In this document: one piece after another, positions 27,648 to 36,123 of the stretch
How the letters are laid out: the number at the start of each line of letters is the position of its first letter
Numbering within the stretch: the first letter of the stretch is position 1
Assembly: GCA_947644715.1 (NCBI GenBank)
Contig: CANSAP010000006.1
Coordinates: 1 to 64,000, forward strand
Direction: 5' to 3'
Source of the DNA: an uncultured Bacteroidales bacterium
GTDB taxonomy: Bacteria > Bacteroidota > Bacteroidia > Bacteroidales > Muribaculaceae
DNA length: 64,000 bases
Position numbers and translations under genes: made by a program
Notes under the pieces: generated by a model
What the model was told of the DNA's origin: nothing
Seen by the model: the letters and a program-made list of their open reading frames with translations, nothing else
The model's database searches: none

Positions 27648-28934
27648 ATGAAAAAAGTTTTCCACTATCTGGCCCTGGCAGTCTGCCTGCTCCCGGCCAT
27701 GGTATCCTGTTCGGACGAGAACAATGAACCCCAAAGCGGGGTCACCAACCACATCTATCTGAGCCTGCCCGGCGGCACGTCGACCCTCGCTGAAGGGAGC
27801 GACGAGGCTCTGACTGTTGATGTGACTCTCAGCTATGCGCCCTCAGCTGACCTCACTCTGAAATTTGAAGCGGAGAATGACCTTGACGGTGTGCTGACCC
27901 TCACTGACAACACAGTCAGCATCACTGCCGGAAGCACCACCGGCTCCTTCACCATCTCCGCCCGGAATGCCACCGGTCTCACCGCTCCCGCCTCCTTCTC
28001 TTTCAAGGTGGCTGAGGTTACACCTGCCGGCACTCCGGTTGACATCAAGGAAAATGTGACCGTCACTGTCAATCCGGCATCCGGCGCCACCCCTCTCACT
28101 CCCGAACTGAAAGCGCTCGTCGAAACCTGGAAAACGAAATATGGCATCGACATCACCCCCTGGCTGGGCAACATCAAGCTCTCCGGCTCCTTGCAGTTCC
28201 CCGGCAGTGGCACCCGCGATGCGTTCGTCTCACCCTCCACACTGACCCTCTCCGGCTCCACTCTGTTCAATCTCAGCACAGAGTCAACCGAGGAGATGCC
28301 TGTGCTCAACATGGATGAGAACCCCATGGGTCTGACTGACTATCTCTACCGCTCTTTCCTGCGCCTCACTGTGGATGACCGCGAATACTTCGCTCTGGAG
28401 GATGAAGGCTCCGGGCTGGAACTCATGGAGCTGCTCAACTGGAACGCAACATCGCAGGAAACCTTCGGGGTGACTCTGCCCGGCCTGCGCATAACCTCTA
28501 TCGCCAATGGCAAAGCCAATGTGGAATTTGTCAGCGAAGGGGAGCGACTCATCTATGGCACCAACGGTCAGCCCATCTACAATCCGGAGTATGACATGAA
28601 TCTCACCTATAACTATGCCTCCAGCTGGATTCCGTTCAACTACACCTACTCAGCTTGGAGCCGTCAGCTCGACATGATTGCCAACGGTGTTCCCTCTGCT
28701 CTGGAACTGCTCACCTATGGAGTGAGCGCCGCTCCGGCCACTTATCTCGGCATCTCCGATGTGCTGGAGGATGCCTGGGAGGTTGACGAAGAGGAGGATG
28801 GTGTGGCCAATCTCTATGTGCGTCCCTCCGGTGTGATTGACTTCAACGCCGGCACCATGACCTTCACCTTCCCCTTCGACCATGCTGACCAGTATGGCTA
28901 CTCCCGCGTGACTGTTGTCTATTCCTTAAAGTAA
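27648..28934 (+). CDS. Surface lipoprotein, unassigned, in SusCD operon
   Basis: 428 residues. Signal peptide and lipobox with Cys21 (MVSC), followed by acidic SDENNE, which resembles the Bacteroidales lipoprotein export signal for surface display. Residues about 30-140 look like a Calx-beta/Ig-like module (VDVTLSYAPSADLTLKFEA; ITAGSTTGSFTISA). The remainder is a beta-rich domain without known catalytic motifs. Position directly after SusCD suggests an accessory binding protein for the same ligand. Confidence 0.75.
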   Translation: MKKVFHYLALAVCLLPAMVSCSDENNEPQSGVTNHIYLSLPGGTSTLAEGSDEALTVDVTLSYAPSADLTLKFEAENDLDGVLTLTDNTVSITAGSTTGSFTISARNATGLTAPASFSFKVAEVTPAGTPVDIKENVTVTVNPASGATPLTPELKALVETWKTKYGIDITPWLGNIKLSGSLQFPGSGTRDAFVSPSTLTLSGSTLFNLSTESTEEMPVLNMDENPMGLTDYLYRSFLRLTVDDREYFALEDEGSGLELMELLNWNATSQETFGVTLPGLRITSIANGKANVEFVSEGERLIYGTNGQPIYNPEYDMNLTYNYASSWIPFNYTYSAWSRQLDMIANGVPSALELLTYGVSAAPATYLGISDVLEDAWEVDEEEDGVANLYVRPSGVIDFNAGTMTFTFPFDHADQYGYSRVTVVYSLK

Positions 28935-28946
28935 AGTAATCTCGCC

Positions 28947-31811
28947 TTGAATCGTTACGTACTTTCGGTTGTGCGCATTGCCGCTCTCCTGCTGGGGGCG
29001 GCAATGGCCGCACCTGCATTCGCCCAATCCACCTCTCTGAATGAAGAGATTAAGCTCCCGGCTGAGGCCCGCGAGGGGCGCCTGAAGAACGGGCTGCGTT
29101 ATCTTATTCTCCCCAACGACATTCCGGCCGGACGCGTGGAATTCCGGCTGGTGTGGCGCGTGGGAGCGCTCCAGCAGGAGGAGGACCAGGGGGGCGCCGC
29201 TCATTTCCTGGAGCATCTGGCGTTCGGAGGATCCACTCACTTCCCCGGCCGCAGCGCCGTGGCCTATCTGGAATCAATGGGAATGAAGTATGGAGTGGAC
29301 ATCAATGCTTTCACCGGCCATGACCGCACCATCTACATGTTTGCAGCTCCGGCCGACTCTTTACGTAACAACGGCTTTGCAAAGCCACTGGGCATCATCC
29401 GCGACTGGATTGACCAACTGACCATCAACCCGGCACGCGTGGAAACTGAAAAGGGGATTATCCTGGAGGAGCTGCGCAGCTTCTATCAGGAGGATCCCTT
29501 CTACGACCTGAAAATCGGTCAAAACCGTTACAGCCAACGGATGCCTCTGGGCACTCCGGAGGAAATCCGCCGGATGACCGCCGACCGTCTCCGCAGCTAC
29601 TACGACACCTGGTATGCCCCCCGCTTTGCCTCGGTGGTCATTGTGGGTGATCTGGACCCTGACTCTCTTGAGCGCGAATTGACCGATATGCTGGCTCCCA
29701 TTCCGGCGCGGCCCGACCCCGGCTTTCGCTCCTATCCGCTGGAATACAGCCCGTCGCGCAACATTATGCTTGACATTGACTCTCTCGCCTCGCGCGACGA
29801 GGTGGAGTTCATTGTTCCTCATCCGGGCATAGTCACACACACGCTCGCCGATGCCCGCCGGCGCGAATTGAATGCTGTCGTCACAGCTGCTCTCGCCAAG
29901 CGTCTTGCTGACCGGGGAATCAAGACCGATGTGAGCGACGCCTGGTATCTGGGCGACACCAATCATCTGGTGCTGACCGCCCGCAGCAGCGCCGGGCTTC
30001 CGATTGATTCCTGCATAGCTCTGACTGCCCGCGAGGTCAAGGGCGCGCTCCGCTTCGGCTTCCTCCCTGAGGAGATTGAGTATCATGCCGGGCGCGCCGC
30101 AGGGCGCCTCGACAATTCCGCTCACTCGGATTATTCATCTGCAGCATGGTGTGAGGAGCTTGCTGACCGCTACCTCTCCGGCGACAGCTATGTCACTGAC
30201 TCCGATCAGCTCACGCGCCTGCGCGAAGCCGTGGCCGGCATCTCGGCCGCCGAGGCTGATTCGCTGCTGCTGGTCTGGATGGATTGCATGGACAAGTCGC
30301 TGCTGCTGGCGGTGCGCACATCTCCCGACCGAGCCTCCCGCCTGTCTCTCGACCACCTGACCCGGGCCTGGGCCGACGGCTTCAACAGCGAGCCGCTCCC
30401 TTACGCGTTCGCCGCTCCCGAGGCTACGCCCCGACGCGAGATTGCGGCTCCGCCAATTCTGACCACCCCCCGGCAGCCCCGCCCGGAGGCTATCATCAAC
30501 CGGGAAGTGCTTTCCCCTTTGGAGCTGCACACATACACCCTGACTAACGGGATGCAGCTCGCCGTGCGCCGAACCACCGATGATGGCCCGGCCATGTTTG
30601 CAATGGTTGCTCCGGGTGGCTTCAGCTCCATTCCCGCTGACCGCCTCCCCCTGCTCGGCGATGCCGCAAGCTATATTGACCTGGGGGGAATCGCCGCCAT
30701 GCCTTACGAGGAGTTGTCTGACTACATGTATGAGAGCGGACTCACCCTCAGCACTGCCATCGAAAAAGACTGGCACGGTTTTCTCGGCGCGTTTGAGCCG
30801 GCTCGCCACACGGAGTTCTTCAATCTCCTCCATGAGAAAATCCTCCACCCGGAATTGCGCTATGAGGACTTCGAGGAGATTCGTCTCTCCATGCTCGAGG
30901 ATGCAGGTAAGGAGTCGATGCTCGAAAAGATGCTGAACCGCGCCCCGGACCGCCGACTGCGTGCACGCCTCGACGAGCTGATGGGCAACTCACTCCCCTC
31001 CTCCGCCCCCACTGACACTGCTGCTCTCAAGCGCAACATCCGCAACATGAGCCTCGACAGCATCGCCGCTTTCTATCAGAAACTCTATCTGAACCCCGAG
31101 CGCTGCACATTTATCGTGGCCGGCAACTGCAATCCCGATTCAATCGCCGCTGACTTCGCGGCTCTCTTTTCCGACCTGCCCGCTGCCTCGCAGACCCTCA
31201 CCCGCTTCTCCCCCCTCAGTCTGCCGCAGAAGACTCTGGTGGAGCAGTTTCCCAACGAGAACCCTTCGCAGACCGAATTCGACTACATCTTCTTTTCCTC
31301 TTACTCTCCCGGCCTGCGCAACTCCCTCATTCTTAAAATCATGAATGCTCTGCTCGGCAACCGCGTCATCAGCGAATTGCGCGAAAGCCGCTCGCTGGTC
31401 TATTCCCCTTACGTGGGGCTGACCTATGAGGGATTGCCGCGCGGCTACTGCTACTTCGACATCAATTCCTCTGCCGACAATGCCAACATGGAAGCTGTCG
31501 AAGCGGCTCTGCGCGATGTGATTCACTCCCTGCGCTCCACTCCCCCGACAGCCTCGGAGCTGGAGGCAATCAAGCTCTCATGCAAAATTGCCAAGCGCGA
31601 GACACTCACCCCCTATTCCCCCTCAGCTTGGCGCACCACCCTGATTTCCCTGCTGAAAAACGGCGAGAGTTTCTCTGACTTTAATAACTACGACTCCATA
31701 ATTGACTCCATCACTCCCGAAGAGATTCAGCAGGCTTTCGATTCGATGATTACGCCTGACCTCTATCTGCTTCTCTACATGAGCCGACAAACCATTCCTC
31801 ACCATGATTAA
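28947..31811 (+). CDS. M16-family zinc protease, PqqL-like
   Basis: 954 residues from a TTG start (28947). The leader is a normal signal peptide ending in AFAQ, and no ATG or GTG fits. Two M16 repeats are present. The first has the inverted zinc motif HFLEH (about residues 86-90) in AAHFLEHLAFGGSTHF, and the downstream glutamate in KGIILEELRSF. The second (from about 520) has lost the motif and serves for substrate binding. Periplasmic M16 enzymes of this size cut imported peptides or proteins. E. coli PqqL and Pectobacterium FusC act with TonB receptors to digest imported iron proteins. Overlaps the next gene by 8 bp. Confidence 0.92.
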   Translation: MNRYVLSVVRIAALLLGAAMAAPAFAQSTSLNEEIKLPAEAREGRLKNGLRYLILPNDIPAGRVEFRLVWRVGALQQEEDQGGAAHFLEHLAFGGSTHFPGRSAVAYLESMGMKYGVDINAFTGHDRTIYMFAAPADSLRNNGFAKPLGIIRDWIDQLTINPARVETEKGIILEELRSFYQEDPFYDLKIGQNRYSQRMPLGTPEEIRRMTADRLRSYYDTWYAPRFASVVIVGDLDPDSLERELTDMLAPIPARPDPGFRSYPLEYSPSRNIMLDIDSLASRDEVEFIVPHPGIVTHTLADARRRELNAVVTAALAKRLADRGIKTDVSDAWYLGDTNHLVLTARSSAGLPIDSCIALTAREVKGALRFGFLPEEIEYHAGRAAGRLDNSAHSDYSSAAWCEELADRYLSGDSYVTDSDQLTRLREAVAGISAAEADSLLLVWMDCMDKSLLLAVRTSPDRASRLSLDHLTRAWADGFNSEPLPYAFAAPEATPRREIAAPPILTTPRQPRPEAIINREVLSPLELHTYTLTNGMQLAVRRTTDDGPAMFAMVAPGGFSSIPADRLPLLGDAASYIDLGGIAAMPYEELSDYMYESGLTLSTAIEKDWHGFLGAFEPARHTEFFNLLHEKILHPELRYEDFEEIRLSMLEDAGKESMLEKMLNRAPDRRLRARLDELMGNSLPSSAPTDTAALKRNIRNMSLDSIAAFYQKLYLNPERCTFIVAGNCNPDSIAADFAALFSDLPAASQTLTRFSPLSLPQKTLVEQFPNENPSQTEFDYIFFSSYSPGLRNSLILKIMNALLGNRVISELRESRSLVYSPYVGLTYEGLPRGYCYFDINSSADNANMEAVEAALRDVIHSLRSTPPTASELEAIKLSCKIAKRETLTPYSPSAWRTTLISLLKNGESFSDFNNYDSIIDSITPEEIQQAFDSMITPDLYLLLYMSRQTIPHHD

Positions 31812-32679
31812 GACCTTAGTATTCAGCTCTCTTATCCTCTCAGCCTCCCTCTGCGCATCCGCTCAGTCGCCGGTCGCTTACCGCCTGTTTGACAACCGGG
31901 GGCAGGAGGTATCCTTCACCCAAATGACCGATTCCCTCTCCCGCGCCGACGTCGTCTTCATTGGCGAGAACCACAACTGCCCCATAGCCCATTGGATGGA
32001 GTATAAGATTACTGAGGACCTCCATGGGCGTCGCGGCCCCTCCCTCGTGCTTGGAGAAGAGATGATGGAGGCTGACAATCAGCTGATTCTTGACGAATAC
32101 ATGCAGCGCCTCATCAGCTATGACCGCTTTGAGGCTGAAGCTCGGCTGTGGCCGAATTATTCGACTGACTATTACCCGGTTATCCTCTACGCCAAAGAGC
32201 ATTCCATCCCCTTTGTGGCCACCAACGTGCCCCGCCGCTATGCGAATGCCGTCAGCCAGGAGGGGCTTGCCTGCCTCGACTCCCTGTCAGACGAAGCCAA
32301 GAGATTCATCGCTCCGCTGCCCATTACGTTCAGCTACGACTCCGCCACCGACGACCGCTTCGCCGCCATGCAGATGCTGAGCCGCCGCTCCCCCGAAGAG
32401 ATGCGTCGGCTCTCGGAGGCTCAGGCCCTGAAAGATGCCACCATGGCCTGGTTCATCTCCCGAAATCTGCCGAAAAACGGTCTCTTCCTCCACATCAACG
32501 GCTCCATGCACTCCAACAGCCGCGAAGGCATAATTCCCTATCTGCTCGAATATGCCCCCGGGCTGAACATAGCCACAGTCACCTCTCTGCGTCTCGATGA
32601 CCCCGCTGACCTGACTGACTACCTCGGCCTGGCGGACTTTTACATCGTGGTTCCCGAAGACTTCCCGACGAGCTACTGA
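31804..32679 (+). CDS. ChaN-like haem-binding family protein
   Basis: 291 residues with a signal peptide ending SASLCASAQ; no lipobox cysteine follows in the expected place. The ChaN/EreA-like core has VVFIGENHNCPIAHW (GExH motif), LGEEMMEADNQ and LHINGSMHS. Campylobacter ChaN binds two cofacial haems and is iron-regulated. Here the gene overlaps the M16 protease gene, so the two are co-translated, and it is the last gene of the SusCD operon. Confidence 0.85.
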   Translation: MIKTLVFSSLILSASLCASAQSPVAYRLFDNRGQEVSFTQMTDSLSRADVVFIGENHNCPIAHWMEYKITEDLHGRRGPSLVLGEEMMEADNQLILDEYMQRLISYDRFEAEARLWPNYSTDYYPVILYAKEHSIPFVATNVPRRYANAVSQEGLACLDSLSDEAKRFIAPLPITFSYDSATDDRFAAMQMLSRRSPEEMRRLSEAQALKDATMAWFISRNLPKNGLFLHINGSMHSNSREGIIPYLLEYAPGLNIATVTSLRLDDPADLTDYLGLADFYIVVPEDFPTSY

Positions 32680-32689
32680 CCCGCCGCCG

Positions 32690-32720
32690 TTGGGAATTTG
32701 AAAAATTTGGTGTAAATTTG
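32690..32720 (+). promoter_or_regulatory. Promoter of rpoN
   Basis: TTGG-N19-TAAATTTG, with a perfect -7 box ending 13 bp before the ATG, which implies a very short leader. Confidence 0.65.
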
Positions 32721-32733
32721 CAGTTAATTCCCA

Positions 32734-34182
32734 ATGGCATCACAAGGTCAACATATCGAGCAACACCTGGGTCAGCACCTGCAACAGCGTCTCACGCCGC
32801 TGCAGGTGCGCTTCGTGCGTATGCTCGAGATGAACCGCAGTGAGGCCGACGAAGCCGTCGAAAAGGAGCTGGCCGACAATCCCGCGCTGGAACAGATTGA
32901 CGACTCCCTGCCCGAGACACCCACCGAGCATGGCGACCGCTTCCGTGAATCCTCAGAAGACCTCCAACGCAAGGACTATGCCGACCCCGACGAGATTCCC
33001 TGGTACAGACTGCGCACCCCCGACTCCGGCCGCACGGACATCTACATCCCGGTGACCCCCGACGACGGCGACGACCTGTACTCCTCTCTTCTCACCCAGC
33101 TCTCGGAGCTGCACCTCTCGCCCGAGGTCAGGGACACGGCTGAATACATCATCGACAGTCTCGATGCCAACGGCTATCTCACCCGCTCCCCCGCCGGGAT
33201 GCTAAGCGACATAATCATAGCCACCGGGCGGGAAGTCTCGCCACAGACAATGACGCAGGCTCTGGAGGCTGTGCGCAGCCTGGACCCGGCCGGTGTGGGC
33301 GCCCTGTCGCTCGAACAATGCATGGAGCTGCAACTGCTCCGCCTCCCCCAATCCACCGCACGCGAAGATGCTTTGGAGATTGTGCGCCGCTGCTGGGACT
33401 CTTTTCTCAAGCGCCACTCCCACAAGATTACTTCGCGCCTGCGCATCAGCAGCGAACGCACCGCAGCAGCCGTCGCACTCATTGCCCGCCTGAACCCCAA
33501 GCCGGGAGGCGCCGTGGGGAACGAACGCGGCAGTCGCGCGGCAGCCATCGTCCCCGACTTTATTGTGGACACTGACGATGACGGCTCTCTTACCGTCAGC
33601 CTCGGCGGCCGCAATCCCCGCCTCGCCATCGAAGCCTCATTCGAAAGCGCCATGAAGCTGATGCAGTCGCGCGAAAACCGCAAACCCAAAGGTGCTGACT
33701 ACATAACCGCCCGCTATAACGATGCCCGCGACTTCATTGCCCTCGTCCGCCAACGCCGGGAAACGCTCCTGGCCGTAATCACCGCCATTGCAAAAATCCA
33801 AAAAGAATACTTCCTGACCGGCGACGAGTCCACCCTCCGCCCCATGACACTGAAAGATGTCGCAGCCATAATCGGCAACGACCCCAGCACCGTCTCCCGC
33901 TCCACCTCAGGCAAATACGTCCAGACCCGCGCCGGCATCAAACCGATGCGCTTCTTCTTCTCCGAGGGTTACAGCGTCGATGATGGGGCGGATGTCTCAG
34001 CCCGCCAGGTGCAGGCTGCCCTAAAGAAAATAGTGGAGCAGGAGGATTCGAGCCACCCCCTGAGCGACGAAGCCCTCTGCACGCGCCTGAGCGAACAGGG
34101 CTTCGACGTCAGCCGCCGCACCGTAGCAAAATACAGAGACAGGCTCGGAATACCCGTAGCCCGTCTCCGCAAAACGCATTGA
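32734..34182 (+). CDS. rpoN: RNA polymerase sigma-54 factor
   Basis: 482 residues. Region I at the N-terminus is glutamine and leucine rich (QHLGQHLQQRLTPLQVRFV). The core-binding domain follows (LLTQLSELHLSPEVRDTAEYIIDSLDANGYL). The C-terminal DNA-binding part has the helix-turn-helix LKDVAAIIGNDPSTVSRS and the RpoN box VSRRTVAKYRDRLGIP. It directs polymerase to -24/-12 promoters and needs AAA+ activators; none is encoded in the window. Convergent with the BspA-like gene, with a gap of only 10 bp. Confidence 0.96.
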   Translation: MASQGQHIEQHLGQHLQQRLTPLQVRFVRMLEMNRSEADEAVEKELADNPALEQIDDSLPETPTEHGDRFRESSEDLQRKDYADPDEIPWYRLRTPDSGRTDIYIPVTPDDGDDLYSSLLTQLSELHLSPEVRDTAEYIIDSLDANGYLTRSPAGMLSDIIIATGREVSPQTMTQALEAVRSLDPAGVGALSLEQCMELQLLRLPQSTAREDALEIVRRCWDSFLKRHSHKITSRLRISSERTAAAVALIARLNPKPGGAVGNERGSRAAAIVPDFIVDTDDDGSLTVSLGGRNPRLAIEASFESAMKLMQSRENRKPKGADYITARYNDARDFIALVRQRRETLLAVITAIAKIQKEYFLTGDESTLRPMTLKDVAAIIGNDPSTVSRSTSGKYVQTRAGIKPMRFFFSEGYSVDDGADVSARQVQAALKKIVEQEDSSHPLSDEALCTRLSEQGFDVSRRTVAKYRDRLGIPVARLRKTH

Positions 34183-34192
34183 GATGTCGGCC

Positions 34193-35406
34193 TTACCGAC
34201 TGAACACCTTATAATGTTGGGTGCCGACTGTGACAATATATAATCCTGAAGGAAGCTGCACTGTGCCGGATGGTCCACGGTACACCGTTTTGCCTCCCAT
34301 ATCAGTAATTGACACTTTATCATCGCCGGTTATCAGAAGTGCACCCTTCAAGCTGCTCACCTTAAATCCGGAACAGGTTATTCTTTCCACGCCATCAGTA
34401 TCCAGCGCCTTAATTACTGCAAAATTCTTCCAAAGCGGAGCCTCCTTATAGACTTCCACCGATTCTGACGGAACCTCAAGCTCACAGCCGGCAGCACACT
34501 TTGCCGCCCAGTCTTCAAACAATATAGCAGGAACAGGTTCATGCAGCCGGATACTCGACAATGCCTCGCAACCGTCAAACACATCGTCCAATTCATCAAT
34601 TTGCCCGGCTGCAATAGTAACCTTCTTCAAGTTTTTGCAAAACTGATAGCTCCCTTTGTTTGTTTGATTTGCACAAGCGCGGCAGGAATGCTCACTTCCT
34701 CAATAGTGGAGTAATCAAACGCCGAATAGCCAATACTCGTCAGCGCTTCCCAATTAGGATATATCCGCACTCCGGAACCATAAAACGCGTATTGACCGAT
34801 TGACGTTACATTCTCCACGCCTGACAGTTCCATTCCCGGTGCAACCTGAGTGCCACATCTGAAAAACGTCTGCGACAAGATAGCAGAACAGCCAAGGCTG
34901 AAGTGCAATTTTTTCATAGAGGAGCAGGACTGAAACGCATTTGGGCCTACCCATTCCACACAATCCGGCAACGTGAGTTCCTCTAACGCACTACAACCGT
35001 GGAACGCTCCTATATCAATCTTTGTTAAAGACTCAGGAAGAGTGACTGATGTCAGCGCGTCACAATTATAAAACGCGCCCACACCGATTTCACTGACAGC
35101 ATAGACGGATGATTCCGGAGAATTGTCGGGACGTACCGATGCCGGAACAGTCACGTCTCCGCGGTATGAATTACCCTTCCAAGAGGTATAATCATACACC
35201 ATTAAATCCCGCTCCGGCCCAACATATGCCGGGGTATCTTTCTTCTCTGTGTTTCCACACACAACGGCTACTGTCTTAGACTCCTCGGAGAGGACTGAAT
35301 AATAAATCCCGTCCACCTCGAAATCATAAGCCTGCCCAACGACGCTACCGTTAGATGTGCTACTCAAGCCAAGCAGGATGAACGTTAGTAATAGAATTTT
35401 CTTCAT
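34193..35406 (-). pseudogene. BspA-like leucine-rich-repeat secreted protein, frameshifted
   Basis: Two overlapping ORFs on the same strand (35406-34627 and 34630-34193) together make one protein. A signal peptide (MKKILLLTFILLGL, starting at 35406, Met11 of the track ORF) leads into Treponema/BspA-type LRRs (IGVGAFYNCDALTSVTLPES, KIDIGAFHGCSALEELTLPD). After a frame change come more LRR sequence (YQFCKNLKKVTIAAG) and a sorting-like tail ending PSGLYIVTVGTQHYKVFSR. A single missing base in the A-rich stretch CAAATCAAACAAACAAAGGG (about 34650-34670) would join the two. Intact members are surface adhesins; here the tail is lost unless the shift is bypassed. Confidence 0.75.
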
Positions 35407-35433
35407 AGTGCATCGTTTAGAGTTTGTCTGCCA

Positions 35434-35465
35434 CAAAGATATAAACTATTATTAAAACCACCAAA
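35434..35465 (-). promoter_or_regulatory. Promoter of BspA-like gene
   Basis: Reverse strand TTTG-N20-TATCTTTG, a full match, about 28 bp upstream of the start at 35406, confirming that start. Confidence 0.8.
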
Positions 35466-35668
35466 TAAATTCTAAAAAAAATTAACATCCTATAATTACC
35501 GACATCAGCGATGGATTCAAATAGATATTAAGCAATCTTTGCCACTTGAATTTGTTCGACATTTTGCTTTCTCACATCAGTTCATTACGTCAAATCGCAT
35601 TTCACGCTCTGACTGCGGTCAGCTTCTATAAGCGGACATCCAAGCATTTTGAAATAATGAAAAGGAAT
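35466..35668. other. Intergenic spacer between divergent promoters
   Basis: About 200 AT-rich bases without an ORF or hairpin that I can support. Confidence 0.5.
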
Positions 35669-35699
35669 TTTGGCGGTTAAAAAATTTGTGTTACCTTTG
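35669..35699 (+). promoter_or_regulatory. Promoter of riboswitch-controlled gene
   Basis: TTTG (35669-35672), N19, TACCTTTG (35692-35699). Transcription would start near 35706, just before the riboswitch. Confidence 0.8.
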
Positions 35700-35726
35700 C
35701 ACCCGAGCAAGGCTCCGAAGCTGTTC

Positions 35727-35952
35727 GCTATGTGCGGCGGCCGAGGATTAAAAGGGAAAGCCGTGAAATCCGGCTACAGTACCCGCTGCTGTAAGTCTCA
35801 ATTCATCGCACTATGCGCGATGGGTTTCATTCTTCGCCTCGCCTGTGCCTGAGCGCACAGGAGGTCACTGAGTTCCAACCACGGAATTTGGGAAGGCTTG
35901 CGAAGTGATTGAGAGGAGACGAGTCAGAAGACCTGCCATGCCGCGACATAGC
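35727..35952 (+). promoter_or_regulatory. Cobalamin (B12) riboswitch
   Basis: The closing P1 helix is GCTATGTGCGGC with GCCGCGACATAGC. Conserved core segments occur in order: AAAAGGGAAAGCCGTGAAAT, CCGGC, ACAGTACCCGCTGCTGTAA, CCACGGAATTTGGGAAGGC, and AGAAGACCTGCC (the B12-box region). It is preceded at the right distance by a full promoter and followed, 170 bp on, by the giant secreted-protein gene. A possible expression-platform stem, CCACCCC/GGGGCGG, lies at about 36008-36028. Binding of cobalamin should lower expression of that gene. Confidence 0.93.
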
Positions 35953-36123
35953 CGGAATACTGCGCTTCGGGAATATAGGCTCGGTAATCCTCAATACTCG
36001 TCACTCTCCACCCCACTCCGGCGGGGCGGTTGTGGTGCTACGGAGCATAGGCTTTTCCTGTTATGTCGGTTAACCTGATTTATTCCAATTAACCTATTAA
36101 TAACAGTAAAAGCCTATTAATCA

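Noticed and set aside
23134-32679. Classical polysaccharide utilisation locus
   Set aside because: No glycoside hydrolase, SusE/F-like carbohydrate-binding protein with known fold, or hybrid two-component/anti-sigma regulator in the operon.
35670-35852. 60-residue ORF at the riboswitch
   Set aside because: Overlaps the promoter and the aptamer; no coding character.
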